Positions 17,416 to 25,987 of a stretch of DNA of 46,186 bases are shown piece after piece; position 1 is the first letter of the stretch; each line of letters begins with the position of its first letter. Origin of the DNA: an uncultured Saprospiraceae bacterium. Lineage in GTDB: Bacteria; Bacteroidota; Bacteroidia; Chitinophagales; Saprospiraceae. The notes under the pieces are model-generated. The model was not told where the DNA came from. It was given only the letters and a program-made list of their open reading frames with translations, and did no database searches. The translations under genes were made by a program, and so were the position numbers. The DNA is taken from positions 1 to 46,186 of the forward strand of contig CALDGQ010000085.1 of NCBI GenBank assembly GCA_937941765.1, written 5' to 3'.

Positions 17416-20400
17416 ATGATTTACCAAAAAATTTCAACATTAATTCTCTTTCTAGCTTTTTGTAATTTAATTGTTGGACAAGTTCCTATCATAAATGCCA
17501 GTCTCAATAGTTATGGGCAACCTCAACTGGAAATTGAAGCTCAAGCCGATAAATATTATTTATTAACAGCTCTTCATGAACCTAGTTTATCTCTGGAAAC
17601 GATTACCTCCATCACAATGGGTGTGGATGGGAATATGATTATTTCAGAACCACTTGGCTCCTACCCGTTGCAAAATTACACTATAACAGAACATTCAATT
17701 GCGAATCCAGATGACACAGATGGAGATGGTATTGACGATATTACCGAATTTAACAATATGCCTACGGATGCGCCACTCAACTTTGCCAATGAAGTTCCAA
17801 TTATAGATGGAACTACATCTGTAAATAACTATGACTCTTTTACGGCACTTTCTGTAGTCGAAAATGATATTCCCTGGGCACCTTTTCTCAACAATCAAGA
17901 ATTTGTCAAATTTGCAATTCTTAATCAAGATACAGATGAAGCGGAAGTTTATTTTATAAATAGTGCAACTCATGGTATTCACGCTAGTTTTTTAGGCACG
18001 ATTAATACAACTGGTGCGGACATCACAACGGGTGAAATTGTTTACAATCCCAACATCATACTTCCGAACGGAGCAATTGGCAGTTATTCATTTAATTATT
18101 CTTTTGGAGACGCTGTTCCATTTAATGAAACACAGCGAACTTTTGAATTATTGGCGGCCAATATGCCTTACCTTCAAAACAACCTTGTCCATTTTATTAG
18201 TGCCAACTCGGAGAATGATCATATCAATAATTATCAAGATGACTTTGTAGGATCACGAATAACCGTCACATTTGAGTCTGAAGTATTTGCAGATGTGGAT
18301 TACATTCCTTTCAACAAAACAGAAGGTTTCGGTTTTTTCAGACATATGGATATAGGCGAAAATCCAGGGTCAAGAGACATCGTTTTGTATGATGCATTAC
18401 CTAATACTTTACCAAGAGTTGGAGGTATCATAACATCAGTCGTACAAACTCCATTATCGCATGTCAATTTAAGAGCAATTCAAGATAATGTACCAAATGC
18501 TTACATCAAAGATCCATTAGCGATTGACTCAATAGCCAATTTATTAGACAGCTACATTTATTACAGAGTTGATCAGAGTGAATATTTTATAAGATCAGCA
18601 ACACAAGAAGAAGTCAATGACTGGTTTGAAGCATTGAGGCCAACAGAACCACAAATACCTGAAAGAGATTTAAGTATAACAAGTATTTTACCATTAGATG
18701 ATATTGAATTTGAAATGTCCACTGCTTTTGGAGCGAAGTGTTCAAATGTTGCAACGATGAGAAATTTTGGATTTCCAGAAGGGACCATTCCAGATGGTTT
18801 TGGTATCCCATTTTATTTCTATGACGAATTTATGAAGTTCAATGATTTTTATGTTCAAGTAGAAGAGATGATTTCGGATCCGCTTTTTATATCAGATTTA
18901 GAAACTCGAGTTGAAACCTTAAAAGATTTTAGGGATGAAATCAAAGCTGCACCGATGCCGCAGTGGATGTGGGATGAATTACAAACGATGCATGATGCAT
19001 TTCCAGAAGGAACAGCTGTTCGATGTAGATCGAGTACCAATAATGAAGACTTGCCAGGTTTTAGTGGTGCAGGATTGTATACTTCTAAAACACAACATTT
19101 GGACGAAGGACATATTTCTAAAAGTGTCAAACAGGTTTATGCGAGTATGTGGAATTTCAGAGCTTATGAAGAAAGAGATTTTTATCGAGTCGATCAATAC
19201 ATTGCTGCGATGGGTATTTTATGCCATCCAAATTATCAATTGGAAAAATCAAATGGTGTGGGTGTAAGTATTGATCCGGTATATTTGACAGAGAACACAT
19301 TTTATTTAAATACGCAGGTTGGGGAATCATTAATTACCAATCCCGACCCCAATGCTATTCCAGAAGAGATTTTATTACATCAAGACCCAACAGAAGGCTA
19401 CACCTTGTTAAGAGAATCGAATTTAGTGTTGCCAGGTCAATTAGTGATGGAGGAAGCTTACCTGGATCAGATGAGAGATTACCTTGGCGTCATCCATGAT
19501 GAATTTGCAATTCTATACAATGTCGTTGGTGCTGAAGGATTTGGGATGGATATAGAGTACAAAATAACAGCAGAAGATCAACTCATTATCAAACAAGCAA
19601 GACCATGGGTTTCATTTTGGGCTGATATCAAAGCTGTTCATGATTTGGCACCGGTTGAAGTTATTGAACCTCAAAATTCATCTACCTTAACTGACTCCGA
19701 ATTAATTACCGTCAACATTGCCAATCAAGGTTTAGAAAATATGTCTGATTTTGAAATTTCATTGTTAGTAGAAAATGTAGTTGTCGAAACGATGTTAATC
19801 ACAGAAACCTTAACACCTCAAATCTCTGCTGAATACCAATTTACAGTCCCTCAAGATTTCTCTGCAATTGGCGATTATAATATTGGCGTCATAGTTTCAG
19901 ATACGATTGATGGCTATCCTGACAATGACACTTTAAATGTTGTGGTCAGTCACTTGCACGAATTGGAAGGAGGAATAGAGATTACGGATGCGTACGCGTT
20001 GTGTGGAGATGAGATAGAAGTAAAAGCATTGATTTCAAATTATGGGGAAACGACTTTTACTGATACGGAAATTGAAGTTATGGTTAATGGAATGGCTGTA
20101 GAAACTATCAACTATACCAATAGTATTCCGTATTTAGCTGAGATTGAATTAACAATTTCCATTAGCGAAAATCTACAGATAAATGATAATGAAATCATTT
20201 TAAACATTGTAAGTATAAATGGATTACAGGACGCAGTAAGCTCCAACAACACTTCTACATTTAATACAAATTTAGATTCAGAATACGAAAGTATATCCAT
20301 TGTTATCAATGCGGATAATTATGCCGAAGAAACTTCATGGGATTTATTTGATGCATTGAATAATGAATTGATTGCTGCAGGCAGCTTGGAAGATGACCAA

Positions 20401-21126
20401 GATGGTCAAATGATTACTTTTGATGTTTGTGTAGATTATAGCTCCTGTTTTTCATTAAATGTTTATGACACTTTTGGTGATGGAATTTGTTGTAGTTTTG
20501 GACAAGGAAATTTTTCCGTTCTCAACTCTGCTGGAGAAGAATTGGCTTTTAACAATGGTGACTTTGGTGATCAAGGGCAAGAACAATTCTGTCCAAACGG
20601 CGAAGGTTGTGCATTTACTGCTACTATTACTACTTCGAATACTTCAAATGAAACAGCATCAGATGGAAGCATTACCATCTCTCCTACCACTGGATTTGAT
20701 CCTTATACCTATAGTATCGATGGAGGTCAAAATTTTGTAACTTTTAATACGATTAACAATCTACCTGCGGGTGAATATATGATTGTTGTCATGGATGCAT
20801 CAGGTAGTTGTACCTATGAAGAAACGATAACGGTTGATTTCAATATTGAAAGTAGTCTAACCAATATTTCCGATAGCAACATCAAAGTTTATCCGAATCC
20901 TACTACTGATCAATTGATCATTGAATTAGAAGATGACTTTGGATTTTCAGGAGCGGTAAATATTGAGGTTTTTGATTCATTTGGTAGATTAATTCAGCAA
21001 GAAGTAATCAAAGGAAATACAACTAAAGTAAACATTTCAATGAAAGCATATGCTAGTGGCAATTATGTTGTTAAGTGTTTTAATGAAGAATTTGATACGT
21101 ACTTTAGGATCGTTAAGATTGATTAA
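17416..21126 (+). CDS. T9SS-secreted PPDK_N / phosphohistidine-domain protein (water-dikinase-like)
   Basis: A 1236-residue protein with a signal peptide (about 1-22) and a C-terminal type-A T9SS sorting domain (VYPNPTTDQ onwards), so exported through the outer membrane. Between them I see a calcium-type DTDGDGIDD loop near residue 98, a segment like the PEP-utiliser swivelling domain (about 330-365; GGIITSVVQTPLSHVNLRA with His349), and a PPDK_N ATP-grasp domain (about 425-745; AVRCRSSTNNEDLPGFSGAG near 533 and EYKITAEDQLIIKQARPW near 725). A CARDB-like adhesion domain, a Cys-rich VYDTFGDGICCSFGQG module and a SprB-like repeat follow. A phosphohistidine segment before the ATP-grasp domain is the order in glucan water dikinases rather than in PPDK or PEP synthase. 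The reaction is unproven, and extracellular ATP would be needed. It is divergent from the CHAT/sigma operon. Confidence 0.85.
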   Translation: MIYQKISTLILFLAFCNLIVGQVPIINASLNSYGQPQLEIEAQADKYYLLTALHEPSLSLETITSITMGVDGNMIISEPLGSYPLQNYTITEHSIANPDDTDGDGIDDITEFNNMPTDAPLNFANEVPIIDGTTSVNNYDSFTALSVVENDIPWAPFLNNQEFVKFAILNQDTDEAEVYFINSATHGIHASFLGTINTTGADITTGEIVYNPNIILPNGAIGSYSFNYSFGDAVPFNETQRTFELLAANMPYLQNNLVHFISANSENDHINNYQDDFVGSRITVTFESEVFADVDYIPFNKTEGFGFFRHMDIGENPGSRDIVLYDALPNTLPRVGGIITSVVQTPLSHVNLRAIQDNVPNAYIKDPLAIDSIANLLDSYIYYRVDQSEYFIRSATQEEVNDWFEALRPTEPQIPERDLSITSILPLDDIEFEMSTAFGAKCSNVATMRNFGFPEGTIPDGFGIPFYFYDEFMKFNDFYVQVEEMISDPLFISDLETRVETLKDFRDEIKAAPMPQWMWDELQTMHDAFPEGTAVRCRSSTNNEDLPGFSGAGLYTSKTQHLDEGHISKSVKQVYASMWNFRAYEERDFYRVDQYIAAMGILCHPNYQLEKSNGVGVSIDPVYLTENTFYLNTQVGESLITNPDPNAIPEEILLHQDPTEGYTLLRESNLVLPGQLVMEEAYLDQMRDYLGVIHDEFAILYNVVGAEGFGMDIEYKITAEDQLIIKQARPWVSFWADIKAVHDLAPVEVIEPQNSSTLTDSELITVNIANQGLENMSDFEISLLVENVVVETMLITETLTPQISAEYQFTVPQDFSAIGDYNIGVIVSDTIDGYPDNDTLNVVVSHLHELEGGIEITDAYALCGDEIEVKALISNYGETTFTDTEIEVMVNGMAVETINYTNSIPYLAEIELTISISENLQINDNEIILNIVSINGLQDAVSSNNTSTFNTNLDSEYESISIVINADNYAEETSWDLFDALNNELIAAGSLEDDQDGQMITFDVCVDYSSCFSLNVYDTFGDGICCSFGQGNFSVLNSAGEELAFNNGDFGDQGQEQFCPNGEGCAFTATITTSNTSNETASDGSITISPTTGFDPYTYSIDGGQNFVTFNTINNLPAGEYMIVVMDASGSCTYEETITVDFNIESSLTNISDSNIKVYPNPTTDQLIIELEDDFGFSGAVNIEVFDSFGRLIQQEVIKGNTTKVNISMKAYASGNYVVKCFNEEFDTYFRIVKID

Positions 21127-21171
21127 AACGATAAAGCCTTAAAAAGCTAAATAGTTAATAAGTAAATCTTT

Positions 21172-21217
21172 AAAAATGCATTCTGGTGTGGACTTAGTCA
21201 CAGCAGGATGCATTTTT
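21172..21217 (+). terminator. Terminator after the secreted dikinase-like gene
   Basis: A 14-bp stem with one G-U pair (21172-21185 with 21204-21217), an 18-nt loop and a T-rich 3' arm begins about 45 bp after the stop codon. It is a strong intrinsic terminator for the plus strand. Confidence 0.85.
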
Positions 21218-21523
21218 ATTTAGGAACTCTTTGTCAGCCTAATTCAAAGAATAATTTCAATCCGTTCTTTAAGAATTCCAATAATATTAACATTCAAGTA
21301 TTACTATAAGTGCCCAATAGCCAGTCAAATTTATATTATAAAAAGTAAAATTTGTTCGCATCTAAAGAATTATTTTTATATATTGAGAATCTAGAATCAA
21401 CCCCTCCTATCCCAAACTAATATAGTTTCTTTTATTATTAAAGTATGTTTATGCAAGCTCGAAACGCTTTCTTTATTGTAAAGCTGTATCAACTATTGAG
21501 CTGCTGAATAAATAAATTGTCAA
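21218..21523. other. AT-rich intergenic stretch without a recognised gene
   Basis: No open frame of useful length is present on either strand. The region must carry the promoter of the large gene at 21634. The closest match to a Bacteroidota -7 element is TATGTTTA at 21444-21451 (one base off consensus), without a convincing -33 partner. Nothing else is evident. Confidence 0.5.
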
Positions 21524-21606
21524 CCCCTCAAAAGTAATTTACCTTGTCAGGTTTACTCGCCACGATTAATATGGTTAAGCGAACCAAGTAGACTTTTGAA
21601 AGAGGG
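21524..21606 (+). ncRNA. Possible structured leader RNA upstream of the TPR/glycosyltransferase/sulfotransferase gene
   Basis: An 83-base segment ending 27 bases before the ATG folds on paper into a closed structure. The outer stem pairs 21524-21535 (CCCCTCAAAAGT) with 21592-21606 (ACTTTTGA, a short bulge, GAGGG). Inside, CTT at 21543-21545 can pair with AAG at 21586-21588, and GGTT(tact)CGC at 21550-21560 pairs with GCGAACC at 21579-21585. It is not a terminator: there is no T run, and the coding sequence follows at once. I do not recognise it as a known riboswitch class. A cis-regulatory leader, a short stable RNA or chance are all open. Confidence 0.35.
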
Positions 21607-21633
21607 ATATAACGTTAAAAAAGCGCGTAAGAA

Positions 21634-24600
21634 ATGAAGACAGTAATGGATTTACTAGAAAAAGGAAAGAGCTTGATACTTGAGAAAAAGTACCAAGAAG
21701 CCATTATTTTTTTATCACAATTCCAAGCACAAGAAGCACATTCTCATAACGAAACCATCCAGTCTTATGCCAATCTAATTTTTTGTCACAACCGATTAAA
21801 CCAACCAACGATCGCAGCTCAAGTTGCTAAAAAGGCGTTGAAAAATTATCCTAAAAATCCTTCGATAATCATCAGATATGCGGAGACACTCAAATTAACT
21901 AGTAATTACAAAGACGCCATTAGTCTGCTAAATGAATTGCTAGCGCGGCAACCTCTTCATCAAATGGCATTGCTACAAAAGTCACTTTGCTTAATTGAGC
22001 TAAAATCATATCCAGAAGCGGAACACACACTCTCAATTCTTATTGAAGAACATCCTAACAATTTTCATGCAAATAGTAATTATGCACGAATTCCTTTTAA
22101 TCAAAAAAATTGGGATGTTGCCATCTATAGATACCAAAATATAACAAAACAATTCCCTAACAACAAACAAGCCAAGATAATGCTTTCCAGAGCTTTGGTC
22201 AGAGGAGACAAGCACCTAAAAGCTCTAGGAGTAATAAATGAAATGCTTGTTAAAAACCCTACTGACACGCAAATTCGTAACCTCAAAATAGAGACTTTGC
22301 TTTTTTTAGGAAAATTGGATGAGACGAATAATCTACTAATTAGCATCAAAGACAAACATGCTTATCAAACCACTTTAAATTTGGCATTGGGGCAAGCACT
22401 AAATGTCGGAGATTTTGATCGAGCTATAAAAATTGCACAATTGTTGATTGGACATTATCCAGAATCAATAGGTGGATATCACAAACTTTCTGATGCATTT
22501 TTTCAACGTCAAGACTATGTAGAAGCTATAAGAATCGCTAAAAAAACATTAGCTATATTCACAAATGATTTCAATTCTAACAGGGTAATTGCAAGGTCTT
22601 ATATACGAATGGATGATTTTGAATTAGCAAAGTTGCATGTTCATCAATTAACCAAACTTGATCCCAAATCTATCGCTCCTTATAATTTAAGAATGCATAT
22701 TGCCGCAAAAAATCAAAACTTAGCAGAAGCCATTGAAATATTAAGTGACGCAAATGACATGGGGCTAAATGTAAAGAGTCTAAAAATTATTCTACTCAGA
22801 ATTTATATCAATCTTGGAAATATTGTTGCGGCCAAAGCCATACATGACGAACTTTTTAATGGTCGATTAAAATCGAAAGCAGCTATCCTTACAAAATACA
22901 ACATTGCTTATGCAGAATTAGATTTTTCTTGCATGAAACACTTAAGTGATCAATTGATTTTGTTAAATCCAAATAATTTGGACTCCTATTTTCCAAAGTT
23001 CAATAGCTATCTAGTTGCAAGACGTTATGCGGAATGTCAAGAATTAATATCAGACCTAATTTCTAAATTTGGATTACCTGATCAATTGATAAAGCAACGA
23101 ATTAGATTAAACCTACATAGTTCCAATTTCAACAAAGCAATGCTAGATTGTGAGACTATCCTGGAAAAGTACCCTAATGATTACAACACATCAATTACGC
23201 AAGTGCAGTGCATGACGCGTGTTTCCGGCTATGAAGAATTGGCAGTAGAAAAATTGATTTCATTAGCAAGTGATGAAAGATCGAAAGACAATTTAATATT
23301 TCAGTCAACTGCTAGTTTGGTCTTGCGAAAAACAAGTTCTAAACAATTTGAAACATTTATAACGGCATTTAAGCAATTCAATAAAAATCCTCAATTATTA
23401 TCTAGAATGCTCCGATCATTCGAATTGAATGGTGACTATAAGTTTGCGTTGGAACAAACAGAAAAAACAATCAGCGATAACAATGAAAGTGCTTTTGCTA
23501 AATTCAAAATAACATTCGAATATTTAAGATTGAAAAATCTGGTACACTTACAAAATGCTTATTCATTTAAAGAACTAGAGAAAAAAAGCACAAAAGATCA
23601 ATCTATTTTTGAAGCAAATTTTAAAGCTAGCTTAACAAATGTTATTTCAGAATCCACTTGGATAAATGTATTGGATTTTTACAAGCTCCATGAGTCGTAC
23701 TATAAAACAATAGCCGGTTATTTTCCAAATTATGAAATAAACACTTACTCCTTTCCATTGTGTGCATATAATGTTGCAAAATCAATTATTGATGCTATTT
23801 TGAAAAAGCAACCTTTTATGATGCTACGTCTGAGTGATGGTGAAGGGATGTATCTTCCTTACTCGGAAAAGTATGCTGCACATCAAGAATCTGATCAATT
23901 ATTTATCCAACAAATATGGTGGAAAGAAGCTAAATTAGGTGGTTTAAATGACCCAATTATATCAAAAGTACTCGAAGCATCTGAAGACGCTGATATATTG
24001 GGCATACCATGTTTGAATAGGATATACAACCTCCCTATCCAAACGAAGTCAATGAATAATGCTTATCAACGAGGATTATTAAGTGTCAACAAACTAGTTA
24101 GTACAAAAGCTACAGAGAAAGCATGGAATCCAAACAAGATGATTACGTCTTGCTTTATTCATCACCATTTGAGTGATTGGGGTTTATACGATTATATCTT
24201 TAGTTATATTGATGCTTGTTCGATCGTGACTTGTCATACAGAACTGGAAGGATTTCTTGGAAACGAATTTAAATTAGAAGTTCGTTCCATTCATTTAATT
24301 CCACCAGAAAAAGGTCATGCTGCTGAATTTGGAATAGACTTAGGTGGCGTTCATTACCCAGATAGATATGATCAATTATGTGAAGAAATCAATGTGTCTT
24401 ATCCCGGCGAAGTTTTTTTAGTAGCCGCTGGTTTTATTGGTAAAATTTATTGCAAAATAATTAAGGAAAGAGGAGGTATTGCGTTGGATGTCGGAAGTAT
24501 GGTCGATTATTGGTTGAACAAAAAAACAAGAGCTGAAGTTACCACTACTTTTGATAGATCCCGGTTAGGCATCTGGCATCAATTCCTTCAAAGTCAAAAC

Positions 24601-25902
24601 GCACGTGCACATTCATCAAATATTCTGGAGTTCAACCAACACCAAAATATCAAACCAAGTAATGCAAGTGAGCCTTCTCAAGAAAAAGTGTTACAAAATT
24701 TTGCAGTGATTCAATATCATTTTAATGAACAAGATCCTTATGAAACTTCAACTAATTATCTAACTGCATTAGAAAAAGCAATAGCTAATCGAAAAAGTCA
24801 TTATTTGATTATCTCGAATCACATTGATGAGAAGGCTGTGACAGATTTAACATTGCTAATCAATAAAGCGCCTAAAGATTCTGCTGTTTTATGTTTCAGT
24901 TCCAGTACGCTTCCACATGAAAACAATGACAATCAAAAGGCTTTATCCGCTAAAATTTTATGGAGAAGATACTATGGATATCAAACCATTTTTGATACCA
25001 GCATTCTGACCTTTGAAATGGTAAATTCATTGTTAACTGAACTCAGAAAACACAAAAGTCAATTTAAAACGAAGCAAACCTCTATTTTTGAATTTAAGTT
25101 CAACAAGTTTTTCAACGAATATACAATCTATGCATTGACTTATCCAACCATCATTTTTAAAGAAAATCATACCCGAACAAAAAAAGATTTTCCTCAAAAC
25201 TTCCAAGGCTTGATAAAACGTAACCAGATTGTTTATCACAAGTTAAACCCAAGATTCAAATACCCGAGTTCGAAAAAAAATAACAGACCTCATCGATTAA
25301 TTATAGGTACAGGAACCGGCAGAAGTGGCACCACTTCATTTTCGAAATTACTAAGTTTTCAAGATAGCACTTTCATTTCACATGAGATGAATAAAAATCC
25401 ATACAAGTTACCTTCAAGAACGGTAGATGAATTTAAAGTGATTCAGTACAACATTCAGTATTTACTCAACAATAAAGACACAGATGTCATTGGCGATATT
25501 GCAAGTCCCTATTTATATTATACAGACGAAATTATTAAACACTATCCAAACGTAAAGATGGTATATCTTCATCGTCCTGTCGAAGATCTGGTTCCATCTT
25601 TTATGAAATTTACTAGATTTAGCAATAATTTTCAATCACATGATGGCTCCGTATATAGAAGGTTAGGATGGTATCCGATTGCTAACCGATTTAACAGCGA
25701 CATAACAAAAGAAGAAGCATTAAAACGACACTGTGAAGAAAGTCATGAATTGGCGGACAAATTTCAAAATAAATATCCTGACAATTTTAGAATTTTTCAA
25801 ACTTATGACCTTAATGATCCAGACAAAACAACCCAATTATTAAAGTGGCTAGGTTTCGAAGATCCTAAATTCAAAGCTTTAAAATTGAATGCAACGAACT
25901 AG
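21634..25902 (+). CDS. TPR / GT-D-like glycosyltransferase / sulfotransferase fusion protein
   Basis: A 1422-residue protein without signal peptide or membrane helices. Residues 1-690 are tetratricopeptide repeats (for example LIFCHNRLNQPTIAAQVAKK, SDAFFQRQDYVEAIRIAKKT). Residues about 705-980 resemble a GT-D-type glycosyltransferase: MMLRLSDGEG near 730 carries the Asp-x-Glu metal motif, and LVAAGFIGKIYCKIIKERGG, followed by IALDVGSMVDYW, matches the second half of that fold. After a linker and a helical region, residues about 1215-1422 form a PAPS-dependent sulfotransferase domain: 5'-phosphosulfate loop GTGRSGTTSFSKLL near 1225, and LHRPVEDLVPSF near 1310 as the 3'-phosphate region. It probably adds and sulfates a sugar on a polysaccharide or lipid in the cytoplasm, with the TPRs as scaffold. 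The acceptor is unknown. A GT-C-like membrane protein follows 85 bp downstream. Confidence 0.82.
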   Translation: MKTVMDLLEKGKSLILEKKYQEAIIFLSQFQAQEAHSHNETIQSYANLIFCHNRLNQPTIAAQVAKKALKNYPKNPSIIIRYAETLKLTSNYKDAISLLNELLARQPLHQMALLQKSLCLIELKSYPEAEHTLSILIEEHPNNFHANSNYARIPFNQKNWDVAIYRYQNITKQFPNNKQAKIMLSRALVRGDKHLKALGVINEMLVKNPTDTQIRNLKIETLLFLGKLDETNNLLISIKDKHAYQTTLNLALGQALNVGDFDRAIKIAQLLIGHYPESIGGYHKLSDAFFQRQDYVEAIRIAKKTLAIFTNDFNSNRVIARSYIRMDDFELAKLHVHQLTKLDPKSIAPYNLRMHIAAKNQNLAEAIEILSDANDMGLNVKSLKIILLRIYINLGNIVAAKAIHDELFNGRLKSKAAILTKYNIAYAELDFSCMKHLSDQLILLNPNNLDSYFPKFNSYLVARRYAECQELISDLISKFGLPDQLIKQRIRLNLHSSNFNKAMLDCETILEKYPNDYNTSITQVQCMTRVSGYEELAVEKLISLASDERSKDNLIFQSTASLVLRKTSSKQFETFITAFKQFNKNPQLLSRMLRSFELNGDYKFALEQTEKTISDNNESAFAKFKITFEYLRLKNLVHLQNAYSFKELEKKSTKDQSIFEANFKASLTNVISESTWINVLDFYKLHESYYKTIAGYFPNYEINTYSFPLCAYNVAKSIIDAILKKQPFMMLRLSDGEGMYLPYSEKYAAHQESDQLFIQQIWWKEAKLGGLNDPIISKVLEASEDADILGIPCLNRIYNLPIQTKSMNNAYQRGLLSVNKLVSTKATEKAWNPNKMITSCFIHHHLSDWGLYDYIFSYIDACSIVTCHTELEGFLGNEFKLEVRSIHLIPPEKGHAAEFGIDLGGVHYPDRYDQLCEEINVSYPGEVFLVAAGFIGKIYCKIIKERGGIALDVGSMVDYWLNKKTRAEVTTTFDRSRLGIWHQFLQSQNARAHSSNILEFNQHQNIKPSNASEPSQEKVLQNFAVIQYHFNEQDPYETSTNYLTALEKAIANRKSHYLIISNHIDEKAVTDLTLLINKAPKDSAVLCFSSSTLPHENNDNQKALSAKILWRRYYGYQTIFDTSILTFEMVNSLLTELRKHKSQFKTKQTSIFEFKFNKFFNEYTIYALTYPTIIFKENHTRTKKDFPQNFQGLIKRNQIVYHKLNPRFKYPSSKKNNRPHRLIIGTGTGRSGTTSFSKLLSFQDSTFISHEMNKNPYKLPSRTVDEFKVIQYNIQYLLNNKDTDVIGDIASPYLYYTDEIIKHYPNVKMVYLHRPVEDLVPSFMKFTRFSNNFQSHDGSVYRRLGWYPIANRFNSDITKEEALKRHCEESHELADKFQNKYPDNFRIFQTYDLNDPDKTTQLLKWLGFEDPKFKALKLNATN

Positions 25903-25924
25903 GTAAAAATAAACCTAGTTTTGT
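25897..25924 (+). terminator. Weak hairpin overlapping the stop codon
   Basis: A perfect 8-bp stem (AACTAGGT at 25897-25904, ACCTAGTT at 25913-25920) with an 8-base A-rich loop, followed by TTGTTT. The TAG stop codon (25900-25902) is inside the left arm, so ribosomes ending translation would disturb the hairpin. It may reduce rather than stop read-through into the next gene. Confidence 0.5.
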
Positions 25925-25987
25925 TTACTTTGCATCATTAATTGAGATAACAAGGTGTACAATATATGCTTTGAAATTTAGTACAGG

